A DNA stretch of 64,000 bases from Syngnathus acus (lineage: Eukaryota > Chordata > Actinopteri > Syngnathiformes > Syngnathidae): contig NC_051105.1 of the NCBI RefSeq assembly GCF_901709675.1, positions 3,711,104 through 3,775,103 on the forward strand, given 5' to 3'. Of the stretch, positions 1 to 58,005 are shown in pieces; the stretch's first letter is position 1; every line of letters begins with the position of its first letter. The position numbers and the translations under genes were made by a program. Below the pieces are notes generated by a model. It made no database searches. It saw nothing but the letters and a program-made list of their open reading frames with translations, and was not told where the DNA came from.

Positions 1-1250
1 AACCGAACCACATAGAGATGAATAACTCAGCTCATGATGATCAGCGGTTGTATAAATAATCCTACCAATTGATGATTTCAGCGCTGGTATCAGCTGAGTG
101 ATCTTATCGCATTGACTTGTAAAATTGGTTCCTCTTTTTAATGCAACTATAGCTGGTAAGCGCACCAAAGCTAATGAAGTGCAAATGGCTGCTGAGGCCA
201 AGTGCAGCTGAACATGACATTTTCAAAATGCTTCAAAAGCTCTTGTCATTGGTCAATTTTTTTTTGAAATTACATTGATTAAAACAATAAATAGTCATGG
301 ATGAATGAGATTTTCCACTTTAATTGACGAATTTTATGAAAACAATATGGTGATACCTGCTGTCAGATGAAGTCGTACTTTATTAATTTAAATCAGTTAT
401 TTTCTTTTTTCTAATGGCGTGGTTAAATTGCTTTAAACCTGTGCTATGTGACAAATTATTATTACTTAATGATGTCAAGAGTTTGACTCTGGAAGAGATT
501 ATTTCTCTTATGATGCGCAAGACAACGAGCACCAAGGGCCAAATGACAACTATGTGAAAAGGAAATGTGTCACGAGCCATCGTTGTTGTGCAGTCGTTTC
601 TATTTCATTGCTTTGTGTACACATTGTGCGTCCGTCACTCGGCATGGCTGCAGTTTGATTCCCTCAAATGGACTCAGGACGCTCCTTGGCTTCCTGACTT
701 ATTTTAGATCAAAGCGGCTTTCATTTGCACATCACAACGATGACTCTGGACCAAAAGCCTCATGATTATTCTAATTGAATCGAGAGCGACAAATACAACC
801 TTCTCAATGTGAGGACAAATCAAAAGATTGTATAAGCAAGACTTGACTTTGGATCAGTATGAAAATGATACCTCACTGTTTTTTGACATGACATCATGGT
901 CACATCTACACACATCAGTTTTCAAGAGCAAATCCAGGTCAAGATGAGCGTATGGTTTCCACATGAATTCAAAGCGGGCACCGCAGTGGCATTTGGTTTT
1001 GGGAGGGGAGTTTCTCTGCAAGTCATAATTGCAGAGTGCAAAAACGTACACAACAACAATCACATGTAAGCCCAGCGTCTCTGTTTAGAAGTGAGGTCGA
1101 ATTCCCCTGAGGATGTGCAATTAGGTAAATTTCAGGAAAGTTCCTAAAGTCACATGTAACTTTGAACTGAAACTGGCATCACACAAGATTTGGACTTCAT
1201 CTCTTCAAAGAAGAAGCTGAAAAGCGGTGGGAAGATGTGTGTTATCTCCT

Positions 1251-1252
<2 letters not shown>

Positions 1253-1294
<42 letters not shown>
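1253..1294. repeat. (TA)n microsatellite
   Basis: An uninterrupted TA dinucleotide run of about 42 bp lies in otherwise unremarkable intergenic DNA. Confidence 0.95.
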
Positions 1295-1295
<1 letters not shown>

Positions 1296-2734
1296 TACTC
1301 ATATATTAACATAGACATTTGCAAAACCTTTGCGGTGCAATATAAAATTCTAATATTTTTGTAGCCATGCCAACTTAGCTACATTGCACAAACTTCCATT
1401 TCTGATTGGTAGCAGCCATCATTGGTACCCTTCTGTGGATCCATTACACAAACTACAAAGAAAAAAAAACCCTCACACTTAATGATTTTTTTTTTTTACT
1501 TTTGAGAATATTTCCCCCCACAGTATGTCACTCCAAACTGTTTGACTTTGGAGGTTCCACTGTGTAAAGAGAACAATGACATCATGTGTTAGCTGTCATA
1601 TTCAGACCAAAGAGTCTGCACAAGTGATTTTATTACGTCTTTTAAATAAGGCTTGCAGAGTTTATGGAAGCCCCTGCAGTTATTACGCAATGCACTGCAG
1701 TATATCAATAAATGTCAACCGAGACTAACTACGGGTTCTGCTGTGCCTCTTTCAGCAGCAACAGTTCCCTGTAAGGAGCTTCAATCTCAACAGGAAGAAG
1801 GGTTTTAGGGTTTTATCTTTTCAGAGGAACCAAATATAATGCGTGGGCTGCAAAGGAAGTCAAATGTTGAAGAAAAAAAAAATTCAAATTAAATGCTTGC
1901 TTTACACATAAAGCAGCTGTATATATTTTTTTAATTTGTAAACAAAGACAGTAGGACAAAAATGTCAAATTATGACCATAGCTGCTGAATATGATTTTGG
2001 TTCTTTTCAAATTGGGTCATTTCTAAGGCGTGTGTATATTATTTTAATTTTTTTTTTTCATTTTAATGCAATTTCAAAAAGGCTAAACTGTATTATAAAA
2101 TTAGTAAGATCTGTTTTTAAATCAAAATTATAATCAAGTTCCCCATAACTACAATGTATACACATGTATGATATTTGATCAATAACAGCCATCCTCAGAG
2201 GAACTCAAATGGCTGCTAACCTAAAAACATATTGACATCTGTGCCAGTCTTCGTCAAACAGATGTTGCCTCCTCTGCTTGTTTACAGGTTAAAGCACGAT
2301 TGGATAACTGGGTCAAAAAAAAGGCTTCATTTAATTTTCTTACACGACACCTGGCGTGTCTGCTACGTACATATCTAATTATCGCATCAGTATTTAAAGC
2401 ACAAAGCCAAATATTTCAGTGGAGTAGTAAAAGAGCAGAGAAAGGCAACGTCCAACCACCCGCAGGCAAAGCTTACCACTCTTGCGTGTTCTGGCAAACA
2501 TCAATGGTGCTATTTTGATGCTAGACCAGAGGAAACAGTTCCCAACATATATTTGGAAGGCACAGCAACTGCAAGGCCACAAAAACCCCGAAGCTTGCAT
2601 CTTCTGCTGCTTTTATTATGTGTTGTTTTCCTTCATGCATCATGCTAAATATAGGCAAACCTTGGGAAAAACAACACAGATGAGGAAAATGCAGCCATCC
2701 AGTTTCTATACGTACGAAACACGAGACTGAAGGG

Positions 2735-2910
2735 AGCATTGGAGTGCTACTAGTGTGTGAAACGTGGCTACTTGTTGGACTTAGTAGTACAGCAGCATAG
2801 CAGTTTACAGCACTAGTAAGATTTAATGGTGCACTAGTAGCCCGATGCTACATGAGGATAGGGGTAAAGAAAAAGTTAGTAGTAAGACACAGTTGATCTA
2901 CTAGTAAGCT
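2735..2910. repeat. Degenerate CTAGTAG-rich segment
   Basis: Words such as ACTAGTAG, AGTAGTA and CTACTAG recur here at irregular spacing. Similar texture appears at 36040-36190 and 37020-37200, and more weakly around 31860-31980 and 33560-33590. It looks like an old, low-complexity repeat family scattered through the locus; I do not recognise a named family. Confidence 0.4.
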
Positions 2911-5900
2911 GAATTGAGTTGATTCAAAAAACATACAAGTACATGGATCTTAATATCAACAATATAGACTAAAGGCTTAAAAACAAAAAGTAACAAGTAA
3001 CATTTTAGCATTGGAAAATTAAGTCACCGGTAACCATTCTTAATATGTCACTGTATAAAAAGCAGACAAAAAAAAGCACACCACCCAGAGCTCTTTTCTC
3101 CCAACGTCTATTTACATGTAAATTACTGATCTGAATATTTAAAAAAAAACAAAAAAACTCGGAAGAGCTTGAGGTACATTGGCAACTTCACATGACTCAT
3201 TGGCAAGGATATTATAAGAAATAACAAAACTAAAATGGATTCAACATTTTTGTGAAGGAAATGAAATAAAAACAAAAATGCATCTTTTATCAAATTGACT
3301 AAAACTAGCTATAATTATAGCAAAAATATCCTTTGAATTCATCTTTGTCAATTAATATCATACATGAGCTTTTGTGGTTCATTTTAAATGTATTTTGGTA
3401 CATCAGTACAGGAGAAGGAAGGTCCAACAAGTGTTTGAGAATTGTTATTGACTTTCTTACGCAAGACTTGGTGACCTTTATTTTTTTCTGCACTAGACAA
3501 ATACTCATACATCAAAAAACCAATTTAGATGTTTACATTTTTATGTCAGTCGTAGTCACCTACCTACTCGAGCTATTTGTCTTTGTCATGAAGCTCCGCC
3601 AAGGAACATATTATACTTGAAGTCGTCATACCAGTCAGAATATAACACTGGTGTGTACTGGTCTTATCAGTGATCTGAACGCATCACGGGTGTAGCAGGT
3701 GTTGCTGCCCTCAAGTGTCTCTCTGTATTGACACCCCCGCTGTGTGTGGTGTGGCTGCACACCAGCTGCGCCTCCTTGTTTATTGTAAAATGGACTTCCC
3801 ATTTCTTTTGGGTCATTGTCATTCAAATTAAGAATTGGGAAAACATTTAAATCATGGCCTTGCGCATGTTGTGTTCTCACACTTCCTCTCGGGGAGATTG
3901 CGTGTACACGCTCGTGCATATTTGCGTCTAGCCGCTAGTAGCGAGAGCTCTCTAACGGGCCGACCACTTTTGTTGTTTGTGCGGAACCCGACTGCGTGTA
4001 AATCCGTCCACAGCGTGAGGTGCCGTCTGCGTCCCGGCGCCAGTGGCGTTGTGTGGGTTGTCAGCGAATAGTTGTGCCCTCAGAAATGAATGTGGCTCTC
4101 CTTTCCCAATTGTGAAGGCATTATCAAAAGTAAGCAGCTGTAAAAGCGGAAAGTGTTTGATCCTGCGACAGCTGACGAGTACTGTATTCACAATCTTTTT
4201 CTGTTGACCCGCAAAAGAGTGGGAAAACAATTCAATGAGAAGGTGTTAACACATTTGCATGAGGTGTCTTCTGCTCTGCTGACATACATGGTGATGATGA
4301 AGACGGAGAAGGGTTCCCAGTTTCTTCAAACAGATCACAGAAATCAATAAAAACTGTAATGCGATAGGAGTGTTCAATTAATTCAATTAAGCAGAAGACT
4401 TGGTTTCAACTAGTTTGGGTTGACCTCCCCTTTTAATGCTTGACTCAAAATGAATATCAATTTCCAGCCGACAAAGCCTTACATTTTGCAGCTAAGTCTT
4501 AAAATGAATGCTGGCTTGTATTGGCTATGAAGTCAATTAGATTTGCAGGGAGCGGATTACCGGCCTCTGCTTCCTCATGATTCATCTTTCTTTTTTTTTC
4601 TTCTCCTTTTGGTGAAGCACTTGACATTTCCTCTCCCTTTCAAGGTGTCTCTCTAACAGCGCAGGATATCTTTTCAGCTGGTAAAAGTCTCTCATGTGTT
4701 GTAGCGTGAAAGTATTGATTTGTGATCATGCTCACACTTTGGAACGCAAGTGTTTCATCATGGTGACTTCATCACCCAAAGCTGCTCACATTCTATTCCT
4801 GTGAAAGAACTTGTACACTTTATTATTTGTCGAGTGACATAACATACAGATGCATGAAAAGTTACATTAATAAGAAACTTTAGAATAATTTAGTTGCTGA
4901 AATGAAGACCCTAGCAATTATAAAATATTTGATATATTATTGCGATTTTGCGAACAAACTGTTGATATATTATTGCGATTTTTCTGTTTTACTTGCGAAA
5001 AGTCGTACTTTCAAAACACACAGTAATGACAGTTAAATAAAGTGTAAACAATTTGTCACATTTTTTGCAATAAGCAGTGTGCTGCTCCTTCCGTTGTGTG
5101 CTCCTTTGGCCAGCGAGGGGCAGTATAGTAGGATAAAGAATATATGCCTGTGACCCTGAGTCTACCCACTATCCATCATATCACCATCTATTTTTTGGTC
5201 TCTGTGTGGCACCATAGTGCACGAGCTTCAAAATACCCACACTTTGAACTTAAGTCGTTACGTTCTATTAGTTCACCACTAGGTGGCACTAAATTCTACA
5301 CACTGTCCCTTTAAAAGATAGATGCAATAAATCTGGACGTTACAAATGTACTTTACTATACTGTAATATGTGCCACATTAGGACTACACGTATGACACTT
5401 TCAAAATCAAAAGGAGCATGTTCAGCCCCTGTCAGCATTTGGCACCTGGTCAGATAGCGGCTGAAATCAGGAGTGTTCTCTCTTCAATAACGAATAACAA
5501 TCTAAAAAATATGAATAATAAAAATCATTAAGATTAGTTTGTGCCCATTCTCTTCATGAAAAATAGGCCGACCACCTATTGATTTAACTCCCCTGGTGCT
5601 AATCATATCGAATGCACCCTGTTCCCCACTGATCCCTTGGCATCCAGGTTTAGAATCTGCCGGTTTTCCTCTAAGTCCCCTGCCAGCTTTTTACAAGGAC
5701 TACATCCACCCCCCTCCACGTTCACCGATGCCATCCTGAGGCCAAGAAAGGTCAGATGGTTTAATATATTAGCGCTATCGATCATTTCAGGATTTTTACC
5801 AGGGGAGGCTTAAGGAGAGTGCCTCTATGAAAACACCCCAACTTTTCCGTTTCTGAGAATCTGTGACTCTTCTACGAGGGATTTGAACGATTCCGATGGC

Positions 5901-7717
5901 AAAGCTCACCTGTCACTATTTGTGAACCATGTCGTATGTCGCGTATCCCCCTGAGGACACAAAGTGTCGGGCAGCCAGAGCGTGAAATTAAGTTTGGAGA
6001 CAAATGGAAGTCAGTGATGTGATAAAGTGAAGCAAGCATCAGCGAGTTAACAAGGCAAACAGTCTAATTAGCTCATGGAGTCCCTTTTTTCGCTTTGCTT
6101 ACCATTCTGTAGGCGGTGATGGCTTTAATGGCAAACATGGGGAACGAATGAACGAGGGCGGACTGGGGGAGGTCTCATGACTGTGATGTTTGCGCTCCAT
6201 TTTAGTCCTCTAACATGCACTAACAAGATGCTAAGTGATCCGGGACCGTCAGGAATTTGACCGGAGATAAAACCTATTAAAGAAAAGACGTTTATTCAAG
6301 TGTATGACGTAAAAAACGATTTTCACTTTGGAATTAATTTGAATTATGTTCTTACTCATTCTCATATAAATTGCAAATTCAACCACCGTTTTTACAAAAC
6401 AGAATTATACCTTGACTTATGAGTTTAATTTGTTGAAAATTCATTTTCATGTATATTTTTTTCGTACGCATTTAAAGAAAACTAGCACTTTATTGTGCAA
6501 GGGATTGACCACAAATGGTTCAGCAACAACTTGTAGACAGACAATGTTGTAATAGTAATTACAGTCATATTCTCTCTGCATACAACAATTTATATTAGTG
6601 CTGTATAGATGCACTCAAAGATGAGTTGAGACATTTTTACAGCTCTTGTAGGATTTATGAAAACGCCTCAATGACCAGTATAGTCATCTTCTAGCTGTTT
6701 TATACTGCCACCGTGTGGCCAAGATAGGCAGCGTTTGTTTGATGCAACTGTTTAATTTTTTTGTAATTCTATTTAAATATTACAGTCCTGTATGTTTTTC
6801 TAAAGTACAACATAATGTGGTGCTAGTTTTACTCAGTACACATTACAATTTTTTTTTAGATTAGCCGGGGGTCGGGGTGGGGGGCTAGAACAGACACAAA
6901 TAATTAAATTCATTTTGAAAGTTTGGAGTTTGAAGTTATGAGTGTGGTCATGGAACAAATGAAACTTGTATTTCGAGACTCATGCCGCAGTTCCTCTCAA
7001 TTTGGATTTGTGTGCTTGACAGTTCGACCTGTTCAAAAATCGACTGAAATTAAAACACTTGAGATGTCACTGAGATGTCTTGTGATTTGCTGAAATCTCA
7101 CATGACTTCCGGTGCACCTAATAAAATGAACTTTAACTGTTTCTACTGATACGTAAGACTGCAATAATATTATTATTTCCCACTGCGATAAATGAATACT
7201 GTGTGTCTTCTTTATAAGATATTATTATAAAGGCAATCGTGATCTGACTGAGATACTGTTATGTTTTAATATCGAATTACCAAGGACATGAGAAGGAAGA
7301 TTATGGGAATTCCATTTCCCGTCTCCCCAAAGAGCCTCGGATGTGTGAATTAGAAAGAAGGGCATTCAAGCAAAACAAGCACTCACCCAGGAGCCAGAAA
7401 TGTGGAAGAACCCTGGAGGGCTGGCCAGCACGTTCCCTCTGGAAGAAGACAGCAGATGGCTCGTTCTCCGGGGACTTTGGAGGAGGAAGTCACCCTGATG
7501 CAGCCTGCACTGGAACATATACGGAACCTCCAAACATTGAATTCAATCAAAAGCGTCGAGGCTAACTTGCTTTTCTTCCTCCCCGCAGTTTGTTGACGAG
7601 TGCATGCCAATACAAAAGCTGTGGCCCTTTTATTGTGAGGACATCTTAGCCAATCAGAAATCATTTGAAATTACTCATCCATTTTGTAGAACCTTTGTCT
7701 TCATTACAGTGAGCTGG

Positions 7718-7803
7718 AGATGCCCGTCAGTCCGCACTCATCCAGACAAACTACCATTCATGCTCACATTCACAGATACGGACAATTTAGAGTCTTCAAT
7801 GAT
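7718..7803 (-). repeat. Antisense SINE fragment
   Basis: The words ccattcatgctcacattc and ggacaatttagagt match the reverse complement of the central part of the intact SINE at 45519-45876. Only this internal piece remains. A second scrap of the same region lies at 8043-8078. Confidence 0.6.
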
Positions 7804-10800
7804 GATTATGATGATTACCTCACGGTGTGTCACGGCTGAGCTGAAGCCTATTCAGCTGACAGCGAAGAGGACACATAATATCTTGTCCAGCACATTATGT
7901 TTTGAAGCACATAATATCATGACATGGTCTGAATAATTCTTTTCATACTTCCTTGGCTACCTTCTTCTGTCCCTCACACTTAGCAGAACTACCATCTTTG
8001 TAACTGTGTCTCCAACACACTTGGTATGGTCGTTATTTTATAACTCCATTCACACTTATGGATATTTTAGTGCCTTCATTTAAGCAATCGTGCAAGAAAA
8101 TCCATGCAAAAGTGGGGAGGAAATGCAAACGCCATACAAGCATGTTGTCCCCTCCATAGGAAATAACAGAAACAAGAAAAATCATTTCCAGGGTCAATCT
8201 GTTGTCATGCTGAGGATAAAACCCCTACAACAAACTGCAAGTAATTGCCGATGGCTAAAAAGGTTTAAAATTACCAACAGATGAACAGAAGTACTACTTT
8301 TGTCTAAATGGAGCTCCTCAATTCACAGTAATGCTTTTATTGCTTTGTAGCAAGTAACACAAGACAAGAATCTTTACTTTGTTCTTATTGATGTCCATTT
8401 TCATTCAGAGTCCAATGACGCCACCAAGCCACCCAATCAAGATGAACTTCATATCCATAAATCGACACAAGGCGAACGCTCTTGTGTCTGCGCAAACAAA
8501 ACGAGAAGCTTAACAATGGTGCAAATAATGGGCCATCCTAGGCTGCTCACACGACACTAGTGTAATTACAGCCACTGCAAGGGCGATAATGGCGCTGAAT
8601 GGAGCGCGCACAAAAGAGTCGACCAAAGGCTTTAGCTCTCTCGGGGAAATATTGCAAAGTCGCTTCAATAACGCTGTATGGGCCGCCATCTTAATTTCCT
8701 TGCCTCGGGCGGGTGCTTCTCTACAATCAAGGCGACACAGTTAATTCTGAGCGTAAGGAGTCTGTTTTAGACACTAGGATGACTTTCTGTTGCATTTAAA
8801 GCTTTGCAAACTAGCAGGGGTGAGGGCTTTGACATTTCCAATTGTTTTTTTTTTTAAATGGATGTGAATGTTCTGAACTTCTGTATCAATGCCAGTGTTT
8901 TTATGAGGAGTCATGTTCCCTGGTCAAGAAATTTAACGTTCTCCCCCATTGGTGACAATGTTGCATATATCAAATTAATTTGGTGTTTTAAGAAATCTTG
9001 TCCTGCCTCGTTGAAGTCAAATTTTCCTCTTCTGTTGTAAGATTTTAATTAAGTAATAACATCCTCAATTAATGACAGACTTTTTTTCAAGAGTTTTACC
9101 AATGTATTTTTGTCTCACTTTGTTCAAGATACAATTAGTCAATGGAATCAATTAATTGAGCATATGTAGCAGTATTTTGTGTGTTGTTCTACATCGACTA
9201 AGAGCTTTGCCTGATATTTTATTGGCATTCACATGAGTCAAAATATTCAAAGCTGTCAGTATGAATCATGAAGTGTTAAACCAAAATGACAGCCTTGTGG
9301 TTAAATGAATGACATTTCAGTAAAAGCATTTTATGTCTCATTGGATCTTATTAGGCTGTGTAGGTGCAGGTGTACTAAATGTTGTGGTGACCTGAGTCCT
9401 TGAGGACTGTCATAGGGATGATGAAGGTAAAGGGCGCCAGGCAGAAATTAGCTGTAGTCAAGCACAGTCACTTTCCACTTCATCTCCTCTTCTGTGAATA
9501 ATTCAAAGCACTCACCCCACAGCCCCCACCTCCTTCAATCCACGATCATATTTGGAAAACCCCCAAAATGGAGGATGTACTGGAGCTGTGCTTAAGGAAA
9601 TCTGACTGCAATGCCTCCTGGTTACATAACAAGGATCACGTTGATATTGATTTCAAAGGCTATGCTGCATAAGTGGGGTGGCAAATTTATCTGTAACATT
9701 TTGAAGATAAAAATTGCCATTAAGGACAGTCAAAGCAAAACTACCCTTGAATATGGATGAATTAAAATATATTGCCGATACATTACGTACAAAAAGTAAA
9801 ATACAACTGAACTCTAATAATTAACCAGTGGTGGATTTGCATTCAGTTTAATCCACGGTTACATTAGGTATTTGAAAATTTAATTCGGTCCCAAAATAGA
9901 AGATAAAAACAAAATCGAAACACAATCACTTGCCTTATCACAAATTATTTGAATTTGAATGAAATTTATTCAATTTACGTGTCACATTAGCTCATAGGCT
10001 AATGACGGTTAGACAAAGCCTCCTGCTTAGCATCCTGTTTCAGGGGTAGCGCCGGCGGGAGTCCCATTTTGTTTCCGATAACAACTACGTCCTCCTATGT
10101 CATAAAGCGTGTGAGTCAGAACAGAGCAGAGGATGTATTGTCTTCAAGAGGAGATGTTTTATTATTTCCTCTTAATGTGCTTTGCAGCCTGCAGGCGTCC
10201 CACGGCCCCCTCGCCTTGTTTGTAGCGTTGCCCTTTAGAACGTCGGGGATTAGCGTCTGGGGCCTTCTTCGTTTTGTGACTGCTAGGATCTGTGCTGATC
10301 ACTAAAAGGTCACAGATCAATATCTGAAGAGGGGAGTGATTATCTGATGATAATATGGTTTGATGATTGCACAAGATGTCTCATGGCTGTGAATGGAAAT
10401 GGGAATGCTTGTTTACCTCGGATATGGGCCCTGCAATTGTCTAGTGACCATTTCCAGCAAGGTTGGGGCGAACATCCAGTGCCCTACTTTTATGCTTAGT
10501 GCAAGTCTAGTGCAAAGTGCAGTCTAACAAATAACTTCTGAAACTCCTGGATGAAAATACAAACGCAATAGAGTAAAACAGCTATGTAAATAAAAACAGA
10601 TCAAAATTGACAGCTCTTTAGTCTTGGTGGTATCAAGATTCGAAAGTAAAAAATTGATTCCTAGAATAGTTGATATCAAAAACAAATGACTACACAGTTG
10701 TTTCAGAACAGCAAACATTCTGCGGTTCTCCAGAGAAAGTGGCATTTACAGCTTGACCTAAGGTGCTCTTTAATTTTCCGTTTAAATCTTTGCACAGACG

Positions 10801-12431
10801 ATTGGTTTTTATGACACTCGCATGGTAACAGGTCACATGACTAATTATCAACGCATCAGGTGGATTAGGGCAATAATGAAGTCATGCAATTTACATGGTT
10901 CAGAGGAACATAGCAAACTTGAAACATGATTTCACGCTTCATTAATTAAGTCATTTTGTATTTTCACACCTTTTCACTTCGTGTTCCAGATGCATGAAGT
11001 CCACCACAAGCCATGTGAAAGTCCTTAAAGGAATAAAATGTTTCTTTCTAAAAATAGAAAGGAGCATTGTACTGCCAAGGACAAGTGTGACATGACAAGT
11101 AGCCTGTTGAAAGGAAAAATAACCCTACACACATAACACACACACAAAACATTTGACAATTGACGACCAAATAGAACCTGAGCCATAATGCATTTTGGAA
11201 CCCAAACGTACATTTCTGGAAAATCCACATTAGTGTAAATACAGAAATAACAAAAATGATTTAATTGGATGTTTGCATTTCTAATGGAATGTTACTATTG
11301 ATGAATGCATAAATTAAATTATTAGGTATACTAATAATTAGATTTATACTCATGATTTTTAAAAACGATATTTCTTCCATTTATTTGGTGTTTAAAAAAA
11401 ATCATTTTAAAATTCACAGTACAGCTTAAATACTGATACTTTTAATTGAAAACTACTTTAAATGTACCACGACTTTGTTTTGCTAGTGCTAAATTTGACC
11501 GGTAAATGTATTTATCGCAGAATATATACCTTAAGTAAAATTCCTCGGAAGTAATGTCAAGAGGAGTCTGACATTTTTAGACTTGAGACTACAGTACCCT
11601 CTATTGGTAAATTGAAGCTACAGAAACTAAAACCCTGCACACACAGCACTAGTGATCATTTAATTAATTACTCATCATTTTAACTGCAAGCTGAAAAGTA
11701 TCTCCTTAAATACAACTATTGATTTTATATCATACCGAGATCAGAAAGATGGTTTGTTGTTCTGCTTGTCCCCCAAAGTTGCTGAAAATTTTCTACGACA
11801 GTGGAGTAGCCAGTTTTTGACTTTGTCAGGGGCACAAATAATTTCTTGGCAATACCTTAGATGTTTATGGTAAATTTAGATTATGATTAAAAATTAGGCA
11901 TACTTGATATAACATAGGTCCTTGGGGGGGAAAAAAATCACATTTTCCAAAAGTTCAAATGCAGAACATTCCGACGTCAAAGCAGAGGGGAAAAAAGTGA
12001 TTCATATTCCTCATCCAAGACGGACGGCATTGAGGTTGCGTTTGTTTTCCAAGGAGTTGGATTTAAAATCGTTGCTGCTGCAGAGCGCCAAGACAAATCC
12101 AAAGTAGAGAATTTGAGCCTGAGCATTTCTCTCTTCTGACTCATTGCCGTTCAAGTCTTCTTCTCAAATATACCGTGACAAGGACAATTTCCTAGCTTTT
12201 GTCGAGAAAGCAAGAGGCAGGTGTATGAATATTCAATAAAGGCTCATTGCAAATTGGATCTCTTGTAACAGCTCCGGTGGCGGAATTATTACGATTTGTG
12301 GAGATGGCTTGTCAAAAGCGTTATGGATTGCCGCTTTCGGAATCAAAAGGGCATGACAAATTGCCTCATTGAAATTCCACCCAAACACCTGGAATCAGAC
12401 ACTACCCGATTGCAACATCAGAGTTAAAGTC

Positions 12432-12437
12432 TTTATT
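12432..12437 (-). promoter_or_regulatory. Candidate lmo7 polyadenylation signal
   Basis: TTTATT on the plus strand reads AATAAA on the sense strand, 541 nt beyond the lmo7 stop codon, and is followed within 20-30 nt by a GT-containing stretch. It is the first canonical hexamer I saw in the 3' flank, so the 3' UTR would be about 550 nt. Not proven without transcript data. Confidence 0.45.
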
Positions 12438-12977
12438 TACAAATCTGTGCCATCATTCCATATTCTTCACAACCTGTGTAATATTTCATCTCATTAAATA
12501 CAGCCTGGATAATGATAATAGTAATCTTAATGACTTCTCCCTGTTGCAGACATAAAGGCACATAAGTAGGCGAATGACCACTGAACACCGCTAGTAGGAA
12601 GAAACGTTATTTTCATTAGAAATTTAATAAAAGGAAGATACGGTAGTAAGATATCAAGCAGAGGGGTGAGGAGCCTTTTTCTTCCAAGGGCCATGCTAGA
12701 TTTATGAAAACATATGATATTTATGATAGAATTAACGTTCACCTGATCTGCATTTGAACCCATGGGTCTTAGATTTTCCCACCCCTGTAGTAACCAAATA
12801 TGGCATGTATAAGAAGAACCCTTTGTACAGTTGTAATATTTCACATCTTGCACCTAAAATATACACCACCAGTCTTACCCACTTAAAAAAAGAACAATTC
12901 GAATCTCAGGAATGAAGATGCATCACGGGTTGTTGTCGCTTGTGGTCTCCTCGTCGATCTTCTGGAGGACCCTCAAA

Positions 12978-56614
<43,637 letters not shown>

Positions 56615-56675
56615 CACACCGAAATGTCTTGTTATTCTTTAAACGGAACCGAACCTCACTCGGTTGAACTCGCAG

Positions 56676-56699
56676 TTACACGTTCACAGACGTGGACAT
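56676..56699 (-). other. Possible 7-codon upstream ORF of lmo7
   Basis: An ATG 85 nt upstream of the lmo7 start opens a frame of seven codons (MSTSVNV) closed by TAA. It matters only if the transcript start lies beyond 56699, which is not known. Confidence 0.25.
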
Positions 56700-57560
56700 T
56701 GTTGTGCAGTCCTCCCTTCTTCTCGACAAGTGGACTAACCAGGTGATATTTACTAATCCCGCTGCGAACAAAACAAAAAGAAACAGTTAAATGCATTCTT
56801 TTGTGTGCAATGTGGAACACTCACGCATTCTTTTGCATCATACCACATGATCACAGTGTTTAAATTCCAGAAGACACACCTGTCTAGAGAGATCATTACC
56901 TTTTAATTGTCCTCCCCACGCAGAAGTCACGTTATACAGTAGGCGAGGACCATATTCCACGGATTCTGCGTAAGTGACTGAGTTGAAGAAGCCCTAATAC
57001 GTCTTCGTAAATTGTTTAAAAAAAAGTTCTCTCCCTTGAAGAGTTCATACCTTTTTTTCTTTTAAAAGCAACAGGCACAAAAGTTATCACTGCAGCGCCA
57101 CTCTGTGGAAACTGCTGTGTATTGAAAAGTGTCAAAGTGTAACCTGGGGGACCCATGGTGGAAAATTGGCTTTTGACTGTTTACCTACTAATATAGATCT
57201 CTGGAGTGTCTTCCAACCTATCAAGTGTGAAATTAAACAATCAAGTGTTATGTTCTAATTTGTTTTGAAGTGTTTTCAAGCAAGCTCTGCTGCACTCCCC
57301 CCACTGTTATATAACAGTGAGCTTATTAGTATAGTAGACTCCTTCACTAAGCCAAAAGGTAAGCAGAGCTGCACTTTTGGACAGATTAGCATTACCTAAG
57401 TGTAACAAACAAACAAAATAAAGTATTAAGAATATATTCTTTTAAATATTGTAAAAAAATTAGACTGGAAATGCTGACCCACAAGTATGTTGGGGTTGTA
57501 ATCTGTCGACAAAAAATAAATAAATTAGGATTTAAAGTAATATGGTTTCCCTTGAATTAC

Positions 57561-57566
57561 TTTATT
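57561..57566 (-). promoter_or_regulatory. Candidate uchl3 polyadenylation signal
   Basis: AATAAA on the sense strand, 440 nt after the uchl3 stop codon. The lmo7 promoter must lie in or near the remaining 0.9 kb, so the end of uchl3 and the start of lmo7 are closely spaced in tandem. Confidence 0.45.
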
Positions 57567-58005
57567 TGCTTGTTGAAATGACTCAAAATTTCATCAATGC
57601 AAAAAGATAAGGCAAAGACATATTAATTTTAGCGTTTAATTGAGAAGTGTTTTATATGATTACAAAAGAATGTAAGCTTCATTTACAAGTACATGGTGAC
57701 TTGGCCCGGCGTTCAAGTGATACTCGATTAGTAAGTGCTTTATAACATCGTCTTTGGCGGCCGAAACCGCCCCAACACTGAAAACTGTGCTCAATTTTGT
57801 AAACATTTTAGTGCAATAACAAGTTAGCACTTGAAATATCTCCCGAAGAATCTCATCCAACTCTGTCAAAATAATTCATGGAATTTTTTTTTAATTGAAA
57901 AAGCTTCCCGTGAATCAGTAGCTGAGCTATGTTGAAAATGCGGATAAAGCCAGCACTTGAGAATGTTTTGGCAGTAAAAATGTTCCCTGCGCTCATTGGA
58001 TCGCC

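Larger units (their letters stand above)
1..12430. other. Gene-poor 3' flank of lmo7
   Basis: No exon of a recognisable gene was found on either strand. Open frames here are short, lack family resemblance and have no convincing splice partners. The stretch is AT-rich and contains a TA microsatellite (1253-1294), antisense SINE scraps (7718-7803 and 8043-8078), a segment rich in CTAGTAG-like words (2735-2910), and islands of higher GC or CpG content at 3880-4070, 8520-8720, 10020-10280 and 12120-12400. These islands could be regulatory or decayed repeats, and sequence alone does not decide. Confidence 0.6.

Noticed and set aside
7383-7936. Frames with plausible splice signals on both strands near 7400-7700
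   Set aside because: No recognisable protein and no partner exons; the 3' part overlaps a SINE fragment.
57660-57869. 69-codon minus-strand frame MTELDEIL...
   Set aside because: It lies after the uchl3 stop, before its likely polyadenylation signal, so is probably 3' UTR; I recognise no protein family.
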